Below the pieces are notes generated by a model. It was not told the origin of the DNA. It saw nothing but the letters and a program-made list of their open reading frames with translations, and did no database searches. Below are positions 44,261-56,510 of a stretch of 64,000 nt of DNA, piece by piece (the first letter of the stretch is position 1; the number at the start of each line of letters is the position of its first letter). Source of the DNA: Impatiens glandulifera (lineage: Eukaryota; Streptophyta; Magnoliopsida; Ericales; Balsaminaceae); the NCBI RefSeq assembly GCF_907164915.1, contig NC_061868.1, forward strand, positions 30,563,939 through 30,627,938, in the 5' to 3' direction. The position numbers and the translations under genes are program-made.

Positions 44261-45070
44261 TTTCAACCCTCCAAACTCGATATATCAAGTAAGTAAAGGA
44301 GCCGTTCCCAAATAGATGGTCAATGGTGTAGTAAGAATTTGTATTCCTAAAAAAAAGAAAACAAAAAAAATAAATTTTGACGACATGTTTGATAAATAGT
44401 TCTTTCCTTTTTCTCATATCAAATACTCAATTTTATGTATTGTGTAATAATTTACCAATAACAACAAATGTATTGAAGCTGATGAACTCAATAATAAGGT
44501 CTGGAATGAACGGCTGTTCTAAAATGATGTTTAAATTTCTGAATATGAATCCTAACTACAATTTTCAAAATCTTGAGTTTAAATTTGTAAAATTTAGACT
44601 TTACATGGAAATTATAAAAGTTTACTTTAGTTATACATTATTATTTAGTTATATATATAATTAAATATTTTTATAAATCTATCTTTTTTTAAAATATACA
44701 TAATTAAGTATAAAATTAATAGTTATAAATAGTTATATTTATTAAATTAATTATTAATTTAATAAATAATATTTTTCTTTTCAATTTTAAATACAAATTT
44801 ACTTTTTATCTATAAAATCGCAATTAGAGATCTCATCCATATACTCATACATAGGTATAAATATGTGTTACACATCGCTGCCACATCAAAAGTAAATTAT
44901 ACTTATCAATTTATACTCCTATCAAAAGTAAATTATACCTATCAATTATGCCACATTAAATTGTCAATAATTTGTGTGCAAAATTTTAATTAAGAAATGA
45001 AAAACGAGTACAATGTTAAACTAAATCACAATAATACATGAAAAAAAATACACTACTAAATCATATTTTG
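44261..45070. other. AT-rich intergenic, no gene recognised
   Basis: Poly(A) and TA stretches. The segment 44870-44960 repeats caaaagtaaattatac(c/t)tatca twice. Nothing else is supported. Confidence 0.4.
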
Positions 45071-45073
45071 TTA

Positions 45074-45312
45074 CTAATTCTGGTAACGCGCCCAAACATG
45101 CTCAATCAAGTCCGATCGAAGTTGTTAATGCATTTGTTTGTCATGTAGTGCAACCCGTCTCTTGCTATACTCAATAAATCCTCCGACAGGACCTTAAAAT
45201 ATCTCTTGAATTGTATTGTTGTCATCGAGTTCCTCCGACCAGTTGAATGTTGTATCCCCTTCATCTTCAATTATCATGTTATGCAAAATAATACATGTAT
45301 ACATGATATCCT
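45074..45312 (-). pseudogene. PIF/Harbinger transposase C-terminal fragment
   Basis: One minus-strand frame reads MYTCIILHNMIIEDEGDTTF, then NWSEELDDNNTIQEIF, a stop, and finally VALHDKQMH and LRSDLIEHVWARYQN. The ILHNMI-EDE block and the terminal H-LR-DLIEH-W are characteristic of HARBI1-type nucleases. There are two in-frame stops and no N-terminal part. Confidence 0.8.
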
Positions 45313-45850
45313 TTAAAAACTGTAATAAAACGGTCATATTTTTAATTGATGAAAAAAACGGTCATTTTTTTCAAATAAAAGAAATCCACATTTTATTAAT
45401 AAAAAAAAATTAAAAAACAAAAATTTTACAGGGACAATTAAAAAACAAAAATTTTACAGGGACCAAAAAGACATCAGATCGATGGGGACTCTTATTTATA
45501 AATTAACTCATACCTACTCATTTTATTAGTTGAGATCAATCTTTGGATTTAAGATTTTTTACCAATTTGTTAGGGAAAATGCTAATGAACAGAGACACAT
45601 GTTATGTACAAAACTTTTTGTGAAGTTAAACTAATCTTCTAGAAGCTCATGCATGTAGCTTTTACACTGGTTGAAGAAAGAATTACATGAGATTGGATGA
45701 AACTTTGCAAACAAGTAACTAGTTTTGAATATTTCCTTTTTCCCTTTCTTAAGGGCAAGAGAATGGATACAACAAATGAGGTGGGAGACACAATTATGTA
45801 ACCAAAAGAGACTCAAAAAAAGAAAATTAGTAATAATGATGATGACATTT
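45313..45850. other. Intergenic and 3'UTR of the WD40-like gene
   Basis: A 35-bp duplication with (a)caaaaattttacagggac lies at about 45417-45465. The right part is probably the WD40-like gene's 3'UTR on minus. Confidence 0.4.
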
Positions 45851-48800
45851 TCAGTTAGACCATACATGGACTAAGCCATGACTGTTGCCAGTGTAGATTT
45901 CATTGCGATCTTCGTCGTAGAAAAGAGCAGTTATGTCTTCAAGTGCTTCTGCAGCAGTACTTCTCATACTCAAAGGTTGGATCCTTTTCTTAGATCTGCA
46001 AGTGTTTCCATTAGAGCAGTCGCCACAGCCACAATCCAAAACAGGAGAGCTGTTGCCTGTCCTTATTTTAGCTAGGCATTTCCCTGTCAAGATATTGCTT
46101 ATATTGATAGAACCAGCTGTATGAAAAAGGCGACAAACCGTTAATAACATAGAAAAAAGGATATATAACGCATCAATCGAGTATGTTCCTCAAATGTAAT
46201 TATAATATAAGAAATACTCCAACTCATTTATGTGATGGCACAAGTATGTGATGGTTTGAAAAGCCTTGTTATTCCAATATTTCATCCATCAATCATTCAA
46301 ATCATAAACTAAAATACAAGAATAAATACTCTTTCTATTGTACTGCTTCACACTAATTTATCCAACATCTCATCACCAATCAGTTCTTCCATCAAATCAT
46401 TAACAAAGATAACAAACTACTCTTTAGAGCTTGTTGTAAGATGTTTGAAAATAATTTGGTTTATTTGATGTAAAAAGTGGCTTAATTGGATAATTTTGTA
46501 GAATGGACAAAATATCCTTAGTATTTAATATTTTAAAATGTTATAGAGACTATAAAGTAAGGGTAATTTGGTACTTGGGGTTGATAATTGAAATTATGAG
46601 ATTGGAGAGTGATGGTTGATAAGATTATGGTTTTATTTGGGGAACGACCAAGCCAGGGGAGGAAAGGGGCTAAGTGTTCAGTTAGGGCGCAGGTAGTCCC
46701 TTAGAATGAACCAACAACTCCACTGCAATTCTAGCAAACCTACCTCTCTTCCCTGATTCTGTGTTGAAATAGTCCCAAATAATCCACACATCAACCAAGC
46801 TCTTTCTGTATTTTTTACAACCTCTTACCCAACTAACTCACTTTTTAATTAAAGATGATTTCTTTCTAGAAATCCCCCAGATTATTTTGAAATAACCCCA
46901 CATCAAACAATCCCTTACTTTGCATGCTAATATAGTAAAATGAAGAAGTTAATAACATGACTACAAAAGTTGTTGATCCAATTGAAAAAGTTTATAAGAA
47001 TTGAATCCACGTAAGATAAAACAACACAAAAAAATAACATGCAGATAATGCGGTACGTTTGGGTATCTGAAATGGGAGTAGTAATGTATTACTATTCATT
47101 AAAAAATAGATAATGAGTCTTAAGATGCATACCATTTCCTTCTGACAATGGATCGTCCGTATCAGCTTTGCAGTAAGAAATTATAAGATCCTGATCACTC
47201 GTGATATATATATTGTTTGTGTTGCAATCAGGATGCGACAAAAGGTGATCCTCAAATGACGTCACAAGTTCTCCACGGAAGTTCCAAACAGCCACTGTAC
47301 TATCTCTAAACGTCAGGAACAACTGGTTCTCATAGAGAAATATAAACGCTGATGGAGTCTTAAACTTAGCTTTGCTAACTTCAGTCAGCTCGGAATTGCG
47401 AACCTGTAAATAATAACACTCAGATATTTAAAGATTGTTCATATAAATATGTATTGGTACCACAAAGAAGGCTCCTTACATCCAAAATCTGGAGATTCTC
47501 ATCTTCCTGCTTGACAAGAAGCTTTTCATTGAACTGCTCAATGAAATCTACATTTTTATTTCGGTGAAGTAGATGATTGAAAGATTTAAGGACTGTACCA
47601 TCCTCTATTGAAAGAATCTTCAGAGGTACATGGCCACTAGCTTTGAAAATTAACAACATTATGCCTGGGCTGCTCTCATGATAAAATAACATGGTCAGTA
47701 TGACAAGCACATAGTAGTCTAAATGAATAGACTAATAGAAGCAGACAGAACGATTGAAATAAACAATAGGAACTTCTTTGATAGAATTGAGACAAAAAAC
47801 TAAATGGTCCAGGTGCATGAATTTTGAATTTGTGCAATAGCTCTTAATTGAATATTCAGTTTTAGAGCCCAACTCATAAAAGAACAAACTTCATACAAAT
47901 GCATTATCTCGAAGGGAACATTAATATCATGGATGAACTTTTTTGAGAATTTGAGGTGGAAAACAGCCGAATTGATAGAAAGTAAAGTGAGGTTGAGAAG
48001 GAAAAATAGGATGGTTATGAGATATAAATCAGTGTATGAAAGAAAAAACCTTGTTTATTCGATTGCATGTGATCATTCAAATTTAGCAAAAGACATAATT
48101 TAATGGGATAATGTCTATTTTTCTCCCTGAACTTTCATGTAAGTCAGATCTTGGCTTAGGAAAAACATAATATGGAATCAGCAATTTGAGCATAGTCAGC
48201 CAAACAAATTACTACTGATTTACAACGTTATTTATAAAGGACAAAAAAGTATACCTGATCTTGATCTCTTGAACATTCTTGTCTGAAATAGAGTACAACA
48301 TTGAATAGTTTTTCAAGTCAAACACCTTGTATATGCTGGACACAAGACAAGATTCAATAAGGATGCTTTTGCAACAAGTTTGTAATAAAGAGTGCTTATC
48401 TATACGAGAAATTCACCTATCTTGTGCAGAATATGTGAGCACCTTTCCATTCACATCATCAAACTCTACAAATCCAGGCCATTTCAACGACTCTGATTCA
48501 AAGAGAGCGAAACCTGCATCTGGCTTACCCCTTCTAATATATCTGTAAAATTTTCAGGACAGTGTAAGAGTAGAACAAGATACAGAAAAACATGAAAGTG
48601 AAATATACAAAAACATCACATACTCGATTCTTGTGGTTCTGCATTTCAAAGAACTAAAATTGTCCGAAGCATAAACCGAGACTGTAATTAGTGAATCATT
48701 GTTTTTGTTGTAAAACAAGCTTCTTATAACTTCATCAGGACTGATATTCAAGAAGCATATCCTCTGATTAGCCTCTACAGAAGAAAAAATTGTAAGGTGT

Positions 48801-49377
48801 TTCCTTCAACAGAAGATAGCATACAACCAAAATCTAGAAAGTGAGTAGCAATACTCTACCTCGACTAAATGCAGCACAGACACCGGACTGTGCAAGTGCA
48901 AATACAATATCATGAGCTGCTACTATCTCAATGATTTTAGACCTCTTTCTTAGAAAAGACAGTACCATGCCACACTGCCCCTTTGGATCATGGGTGTCAT
49001 ATTCTTCCTGAAAGAAGAGGCATAAGATGGATTAGAAGAAAAAAAACATGTAAATAAAACGGAGCCCTAATTTTCTCAACCAACCTTACACAGATAAACA
49101 AAACCTATTTACATATTGATTCAAAATCAAGAGCTAATCTGAACATATGAATCACAAGAGCAAAAACCCATAACAAAACCTGCAAGCGGATGTTCCTAAA
49201 TCTCTCCTCAGCATCACTCATACTAAAGGCACGACCTCGCTTCGAGCAAATCTCTCTCTTTTGAAGCTTTTTCACGCTATTGACAAGCCCATCAACCCCA
49301 ATGCGGGGCCGTTTCTTTGCCACTACTCGACGGACACCGCAAGGCCGAGGACTGGCAGTGATTCGCCTCCCTTCCAT
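45851..49377 (-). CDS. Transducin/WD40 repeat-like protein, plant-conserved, role unknown
   Basis: Eight exons on minus (49377-49180, 49007-48860, 48774-48624, 48542-48417, 48335-48255, 47669-47480, 47403-47133 and 46116-45851) join in frame to about 476 aa. The basic N-terminus (RRITASPRPCGVRRVVAKKR) looks like a nuclear targeting segment. The body contains repeated beta-strand-like segments such as QRICFLNISPDEVIRSLFYN, VYKVFD-type and STVAVWNFRGELVTSFEDHL. It ends HGLVHVWSN, as a final WD blade does. Repeats are degenerate, with few GH and WD dipeptides. I recognise it as a family conserved across plants, but not with a known process. The start Met follows an acceptor-like gtagcag, so a 5'UTR intron is possible. 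Confidence 0.88.
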
Positions 49378-50604
49378 CTGCTACCACAACAAAACACAAA
49401 GACTTGCTAATGAAATCTCTGATACGAAATCTCTAAAATTTATACACGCGTTAACATTGAGCTTCAAAGAATAAAAGGATAAACCCTAACTTTACAAACC
49501 CACAACTAAAAGTAGAATTAGGTAGTATATCGCCGAACTTCCACGGTAATCACTCAATCGACACAGAACAAGACTTTGATTCTTTCGATCTTTCTATCTC
49601 TCCATTCACCACATCGTGTTGAACGACTACGATCAATATGCACCACCACCCTTCACTGGTATCCCGATTGAAAAGAGAGGAGAGAGAGAGAGAGAGAGAG
49701 CTCTTGGTGTAGTAATGCCGGGTTTAAATAGTGCTGCTGAGTGCTTTCCGATTCTTATTCCTAACTCGGTTTTCAAATCGTCGCTCGTGCCCCCATCTTT
49801 TATTGCACCGTTTGGTTAGATATTTATTTAATTATAATTTGCTCAAAATTAATATTTTTTAATATGTATTAAATGAGAGTTATTTAAAATTGAATTTATT
49901 AAATCCTGGTTACAATAGCAATAAATATTATTAAAATTAAAGTGATTTTTGTTCTTTTATTGTAAAATTATTTAAGACTTGTTCAAATATTTTTAGATTA
50001 ATATTTTGATTATAATGAAATTTTAATTTATTTGATTTAAAATCACAATTTATATTAATTTCTAAATTATTATCCTTCTATGTGACCAGGTATGTATTAG
50101 TCTTAAAACATTTTTTTTATATTTTTGTTATTTTTGATCATATAGGTTGTTACCTATTTTTGCTGATTTTTAATTGTTTGTAATATATTAGTTTATTATA
50201 AATATTTTTGGATTCCCAAAAAAAAAATACAATAAAACATTCATACTTTTTTGCCTGGGAAAAATGATACAATTTGATATTTTTTTTTAATATTTTATAT
50301 TTGACATCACACTAATTATTAGTTTAGCTTATTTATATATCATTACAAATCTTTAATTAAATAATTATGTATAAACACCTCTAACTAATTAAGAACTAAA
50401 ATTTATTTAGAAATCAAAATATATTGGAAAAACATAACAAACTTATATATATATATATATAGATATATATATATATATATATAAAAGTTTATTTATATAT
50501 CATTACAATTCTTTAATTAAGAAGAACTAGCATAACATCATTGGTCTCTTAAGCCGATGACATCATTGGTCTCTTAAGTCGATTTTTACAACACCACTAT
50601 TTTG
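49378..50604. other. WD40-like gene promoter and AT-rich intergenic DNA
   Basis: A GA microsatellite (gagagaga) lies at 49680-49700. A 25-bp direct duplication, acatcattggtctcttaag, occurs at about 50531-50575. A TA/GATA-rich simple repeat spans 50443-50482. No other gene is seen. Confidence 0.5.
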
Positions 50605-51725
50605 GGGGAAATTTGACGAAATAATCCTCGTAAGAGGATTATTTTCAAACTTAGCATAGAATAAATAATTTTTTCAAATATAACATTTTCCCTATGCAAA
50701 AAGACCTTATTGCCCTTAAATTAAAAAAAAACAGTTTCTTTTCTCCTTTCCTTCTCCCCTTCAGCCGTTTTCCCTCCCTCTCCACTTTTCATATTTCCAA
50801 ACACTCCCCAAAGACGACCGATCCAAGCCCCCTCTCCCCGACGACGATCCAAGCCCCCGAAACCCCACCTCTCCCCGACGACGATTCAAGCCCACGAAAC
50901 CCCACCTCTCCCCCGACCCCCAACGACTATCTGAACCCCCGACGACGATCCAAGTAGGACGATCCAAGTAGAACGATCATCGCTGCAAAGAGCGATCCAA
51001 CAAACCAAGGAAACCGGAACGTCTCCAACATTCAAGTTAGTTTTCTATGTTTCCGTTGCCTTCGTTGCCTTCGTCGTTTCACCGTTGAAATGGAATAATG
51101 TTTAAGGTTTCGTCGTTTAGAGTCTAGGGTGTAGGTTAGGTCGTGGATGAATGGTTTTAGAGCTTGGTTGATTGGTTTTACGGTGGAATATACATTTGTC
51201 GCAGGCGACTGCGCATCTGCGACAGATGCGCAGTCGCCTGCGACAGATGCGCAGTCGTCTGCAATAGTTTTCGGCAGATGTATTTTAAACCCAAAACGAT
51301 TCAGTCAACCTTCGACGATGCATTTGAAGCCTGGTTTTGTTGGATCGATCTTCGCAGCGATGATCGTTCTTTGTTCTGCTTGGATCGTCGTCGGGGGCTC
51401 GGATATGTCGTCGGGGGCTTGGACAGTCGCCGGGAGTCGGGGTAGCGGTGGGGTTTCGTGGCTTGGATCGTCGTCGGGGAGAGGTGGGTCGTGGGCTTGG
51501 ATCGGTCGTCGTCGGAGAGGAGGCAGTTTAGAAATATCAAAAGAGGAGAGAGAGTGAAAACTAAAGGGGAGAAGGGAAGGAGAAAGGAAAGAGACTGTTT
51601 TTTTATTATTATTTAAGGGCAATAATGTCTTTTTGCATAGAGAAAGGGTTATATTTGAAAATTTTATTTAACATATACTAAATTTAGAAATAACTCTCTT
51701 ATGAGGGTTATTTCGTCAAATTTCC
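50605..51725. mobile_element. Long-TIR MULE-like element with repetitive GC-rich interior
   Basis: Inverted repeats of about 290 bp. The left begins ggggaaatttgacgaaataa, and the right has the same sequence in reverse complement. A 9-bp duplication, actattttg (50596-50604) and cctattttg (51726-51734), matches at 8 positions. The GC-rich interior repeats cgacgacgatccaagcc units in both orientations. This makes Pro/Thr-rich frames on each strand that are probably not genes. No transposase is present. The first bases match those of the 6.1-kb MULE. Confidence 0.78.
51201..51264. repeat. Perfect 19-bp GC-rich hairpin plus third copy
   Basis: The arm gcaggcgactgcgcatctg (51201-51219), a loop of 3 nt and the exact complement (51223-51241), then a further near copy agatgcgcagtcgtctgc (to about 51262). 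Confidence 0.95.
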
Positions 51726-51849
51726 CCTATTTTGGTGGGGCAACAAACTTATATATCTAACGTGGGCTGATTCCATGAATTTGATAAGCCGTCTTGGGAT
51801 TCTGAGCCAAATTTTTCAGAGCGTAGTGCAAATATTTTTTTTTTCTTAA

Positions 51850-52460
51850 TTATGCAAATAAAAAGGTTAAGATTACATGAACAATCTGAAAAGATTTCGA
51901 GACTTGAAAAACGTTTTTATAAATCAAAGCTGGTAAAGAGATTAGGGAAGTTGAAGCACAATGTGCTTTGTCCTTCGCGAATGAATTCAGATAAAAGGAA
52001 TGGGTATATGCTGGTTGGATATCTTTTCTTTTCAAATTTTCCTCAAATCTTTTTGGAGTATATCCTAAACCAAAGTGGTCCGAGTGGTAGAATGATTGGG
52101 GGAGTGAAGGTATGGCAATCGGGTATAAGCCCATGCTACGGAAATATCCCATTTTATACATCATTCTTATAGAGGGGTGACTAAATGTGCTAAAGTTGGG
52201 ATCATTAAATGAGTCTTTACCTCCTCAGAAGATTGGACATATCTCGAACCCATTTAGTTCAACCTATAGGGCATCAATATGAGTTGATCCGATGACAAAG
52301 TATCGTCAGTCTCACCGTTAACCGTGATAACTTAGTCATTGGCTATGAATCTCAGTTTTTAATGGAGTATGGAGACTATAGATTTAGTTTGATGTAGCCA
52401 TGGTCTTCCTAAAATAAGATTGTAGGATAGTTACATGTTTATGACAAAGAAGTCAACTTG
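51850..52460 (-). pseudogene. Ty3/Gypsy polyprotein remnant (protease/G-patch-like part)
   Basis: Minus 52460-52264 reads, with stops, QVDFFVINM, LSYNLILGRPWLHQTKSIVS and KLRFIAND, then VITVNGETDD. LILGRPWLH...I.S.LH.K.KF is typical of the region after the aspartic protease of plant Gypsy elements. The following open frame 52164-51850 includes MGYFRSMGL and HFGLGYTP, resembling the G-patch-like segment next in those polyproteins. RT is not seen. Confidence 0.65.
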
Positions 52461-52599
52461 GAATGTATGTTAGCTACTTGGATTGTACATTTTAGACAAC
52501 CCATTAGTTAGTGTCACGAGCTATCGAAACCTCTGATACACCCTCTCACGTCAATCCCACGAGCCTCACTATTTTATGTGATATATACATTTGGGGTTG

Positions 52600-53459
52600 T
52601 GGTTCTTGAATTTAAATTTGAATGTTTTCAATATAGTAAATTTAATTCAACCAAACAACTTTTAATTATGTTAATAGTAAATCTTAACTAACAATTTAAA
52701 TTTAAAGAAATTAAATTGTAAATGAAATATATTAAAACTCAAATGTATCCAATTGAAAATTATAAATAAAATTAAGACAAAATTAGAGTTTATAGTGAGC
52801 CTTAAATTCTTCTTAAAATGCTAGAACCTTCTTTAATAACCTCACACACGAAAATGAAAAACAATTGTGAATATCATTTAAGCTTTTTGCTCATTTTTTC
52901 TCGTCCTCCTTTGTATTTATAGTGATTCTTGCCCCTCCACAATGTAATTTGTCATTGTTAAGAAAGAAATTAAGAATTTATACTTGAACCACTACTAGTT
53001 TTTCCTCGGATCATTTAGGATTTTGGGGCTTTAATTCTATTTTTTTCTCTTTATTTTCCTTCCTTTAAAAGTACAAATAAATTAAAATTAAAATTAATAT
53101 ATATTTATATATTTATTTTATTTGCCTATTTATTTGCTTAAACAAACTAACATTAATATATATAAGCCTATTTATTTGTTTATTTATTTTACTAACACAT
53201 ATAAAATAAAATAATATTTTTAATAATAGATTAAATTATTTAAAATTAAACCTATTTATAAAACTATTATTTATTTTATTTTCAATACTTTATCTTATTA
53301 ATAATAGTTAGATAAAATTTATTTTAGTTATAATAGATATGATATTACCCAAAATAAATTTTAATTTCCTTGTAACGAGCCCATACAATATTTAAAAAGA
53401 AAATATTTTTATAGGATCGGGAATATTAAAAATAATAAATTTAGGGAACAAAAATGAGT
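52600..53459. other. AT-rich intergenic, no gene recognised
   Basis: Long A/T stretches with TA and TTTA runs. Nothing supported. Confidence 0.4.
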
Positions 53460-53479
53460 GTCTACAATACTCACATATT

Positions 53480-54290
53480 TATCTTGTTTGGGTAGATGTT
53501 GTCGACAAGGCTAAGACACTCTACAAATCTAACCTCATCAAGGTCATAACGATTGACGAGTCAGAAGACGATGAAACGACATATGACGAGACATGCTCTG
53601 ATTCTTATGACAGCTCTCTAGATTTTTTTTTCATTTTTATCTATCTTGTTTTATCACTTTACTACGTGTACGAATCTGTTGTGTACACGAATAATATTAT
53701 CTAGTTTGTATGGACTATCTTATCAATATTAATCGAATTTAGAAATTGAATGTCTGTTTTAATCCTAGGACATTGTTTGCATGGCCGAAAAATATTTTGT
53801 TATCTTACTTGATTAAGCAACTCTAGAGTTTCTTATATATTTGTGTTATCAGAATATCTCATCTGATGAAGACGATAATTTCAACAATGACGTCTACTCT
53901 TTTGTCCATTATATCGATCACACTGATGTGACTCCTAATAGACTTGGACCCATCACACTCATTGAGTCGGGTTCAGACAACGACTTTTATCCCTCGAATT
54001 TTGACTCAAGTTTGCTAGTAGATATAGAGCCTTTAGAGATGGACGTATCTCACTACGATCACCTATTTGAGGGGATATACATGGATGTCGACGGTGAACA
54101 TGAAGGTATTTATAATGACGCGCCCATAGAGGAAGAGGCAATAGCGAGTAAGGAACCTACTACATCGCAAATGACTTCATTTACCACTAATATCGAGCCC
54201 ACATAGTTTGATGGCTATTCTTTGAACATAGATTTTGATATGAGATTCAAGTTCGATAATGACATAGTCTTGAATCTTGATCGTTAGGGA
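53480..54290 (+). pseudogene. Decayed acidic coding sequence, unidentified
   Basis: A frame around 53493-53625 (DKAKTLYKSNLIKVITIDES and then EDDETTYDETCSDSYDSS) is separated by AT-rich sequence from the open frame 53851-54203. That frame is rich in Asp/Glu and contains HYDHLFEGIYMDVDGEHEG. It continues past a stop to about 54290. Composition is coding-like and resembles acidic linkers in plant retroelement polyproteins, but no domain is recognisable. Confidence 0.35.
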
Positions 54291-54696
54291 GGAGGCTAGA
54301 GTCGATTCAGATGATTCCCACATCGAGACGGATCCCTCGGAAGACCCCGATTATGCGTTTAATTGTTAATTTTCTTATGCATATATTTATATCTATTTTT
54401 GTACCATGTATGATCTTTTGTGTGCTTGGGTAAGTGATATATATTACTCTATGTCTATGTTTGTAAAAAACCATCCTTCGTAATGCTCTTTTTGATAAGG
54501 TAAATCAAATTATCAAGTTTCGAACGTCTATTTCTATTTAGGACATGTTTTCATTTATTATGATTAAATATAAAATGAATCTAAATGAGAAATTAAAATA
54601 GAACCCTAATATGTGATTTTTGTTACAAGGCGTTTGTACCTCCCTAATTACATGTCTCCGCAAAGAGATCCTTCCACATGCAAGTTTATTTAAACC

Positions 54697-55330
54697 GTGA
54701 TTACGAACATTGAAATGGTTGAAACTTCAAACCCACCTCTAGAAATTTTTCGTCTAAGTTCCATGAGAGGTAGGAAAGATGAAAGCTATGAGGACTGTTA
54801 TCATAAAAATATCAGAGGACATTCATGTTTTCAACACGAATTCCATGAGGCTAGTAGTGTAGCCAACTCATGTAACTACTACCCAAGTTTATCCTCTTCC
54901 AGCTCAAGGAATTATTCTTCATACCTCATTTATACAACCCATTAACACTTAGGTGCATGAATGAGTAATGTTTAATCTACCAATCATAGCTGTTAACGAA
55001 CAACCCCCACACCCAAAACATATACGAGTACCTACTGTTGTGCATGCTCGACAAAACCGAGCCTAAAGTTCTAGGGCTCCTACTAAGAATGACAAACCTT
55101 CTAAGTATGAAGACTATGGAAGCGATGAAGACGGATACAACCATGCCTCTCTATAGGTCAATGCAATCAATCTAACTCCACCGGAGAGACACATTTGTTG
55201 AATCCCTACCACAACCGTTCCTACTGGTGCTGTTGTCACTATTGCTATTGCTGATGGAGTATTTGTGCATTTACAAGAATGTCATACTCTAATTACTGAT
55301 ATGAAAGCAACAAAAGCATAAATGCAGTTT
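54697..55330 (+). pseudogene. Further decayed coding-like sequence, unidentified
   Basis: The frame 54697-54942 (ends SLSSSSSRNYSSYLIYTTH) is followed by broken frames such as YEDYGSDEDGYNHASL (about 55098) and VPTGAVVTIAIADGVFVHLQ (about 55213). It is probably one old retroelement or gene remnant, interrupted on the right by the inverted-repeat element at 55346. Confidence 0.3.
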
Positions 55331-55345
55331 GTACGCATTTTTTAT

Positions 55346-56501
55346 AGGGAAGAATACCAATTTTATCGCTGAACTATAATGGAATATTCACGTATATCAC
55401 TAAACTAATTTTTGTTCACTTATACCACTCACTGAAGTTGAGAATAATATTCATCTATGTCACTACTCCACCAAACCTCTAACCCCGTTAAATTTCTGTT
55501 AAATGAGAGGACAAGTAGAATTAACATGTCATCTTTTTTAATTAATATATTGACATGTCAAATTTTTTAATTAATATATATTATATATATTTTTATTTAT
55601 TTAAAATTCTAAATAATAAAACATTTACAAAGTCATTAATAATTTCCTTCTCCCGCCCTAATTAACTAAACACACCATTCTTCTTCTCCGATTCTTGTTT
55701 TTCAGATGATTCGATTTCTCAAATAAAGGAACCGAAGGGAGACTGACGAGTTAGCGAGAGAATTGAGGGCAATGTGAGATGAGATTTTGATTTCAGAACC
55801 CTATCACGACGAACTTTGACATTTAGCTGAGTCTTAGACCTCAACTTTTTCTTCTTACTTCCACCAGTCTCAAACAAAGTTCACAATGAACAATGATGAC
55901 ATGTAATGAAGTTTACAAATCTTCTTCTTTCTGTTGAAGACTTAATTCTGGATTATTATTCTTGTTCTCTTCCTATATGCTTCTTTATCTCTTCAGAGTT
56001 TGTTCTCATTTCTCTTCCTATATTTCTGGATTATTGTTCTGTTTTAAAAAGATGAATCTATCTGATTAATTAGGGTTTATATTATCAACAAAAATGCATT
56101 ATCAGGATATCATTTACTTATCTCTGTTTTAGAAAGGTGAATCTATCTGATTGATTAGGTGAATCAGATAAGAATGGTGGGTTTAGTTAATTAGGTCAGG
56201 AAAGAGAAATTATTAATGACTTTGTAAATGTTTTATTATTTAGAATTTTAAATAAATAAATAAATATATAATATATATTAATTAAAAAAAGATGACATGT
56301 CAATATATTAATGGAAAAGATGACATGTCAATTCCATATGTCATTTCATTTAACAGAAACTTAACGGGGTTAGAGGTTTGGTGGAGTAGTGAAATAGATG
56401 AATATTAATCTCAACTTCAGTGGTATGAGCGAACAAAATTTAGTTCAGTGATATACGTGAATATTCCATTATAGTTCAGTGATAAAATTGGCATTCTTCC
56501 C
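55346..56501. mobile_element. Long-TIR inverted-repeat element (MULE-like)
   Basis: Inverted arms of about 330 bp (55346-55670 against 56190-56501). They begin agggaagaataccaattttat on the left, and the complement on the right ends cattcttccc. The flanking 9-mers attttttat (55337-55345) and gttttttat (56502-56510) match at 8 of 9. The 520-bp interior has no transposase frame. Confidence 0.78.
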
Positions 56502-56510
56502 GTTTTTTAT

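Noticed and set aside
50694..51557. Frames of 87-136 codons on both strands in the 50605 element
   Set aside because: They come from cgacgacgatccaagcc repeats in inverted arms. They mirror each other and have no domain.
51852..52172. 106-codon plus-strand frame
   Set aside because: The minus strand of the same interval carries a Gypsy-like segment. The plus frame looks like its shadow.
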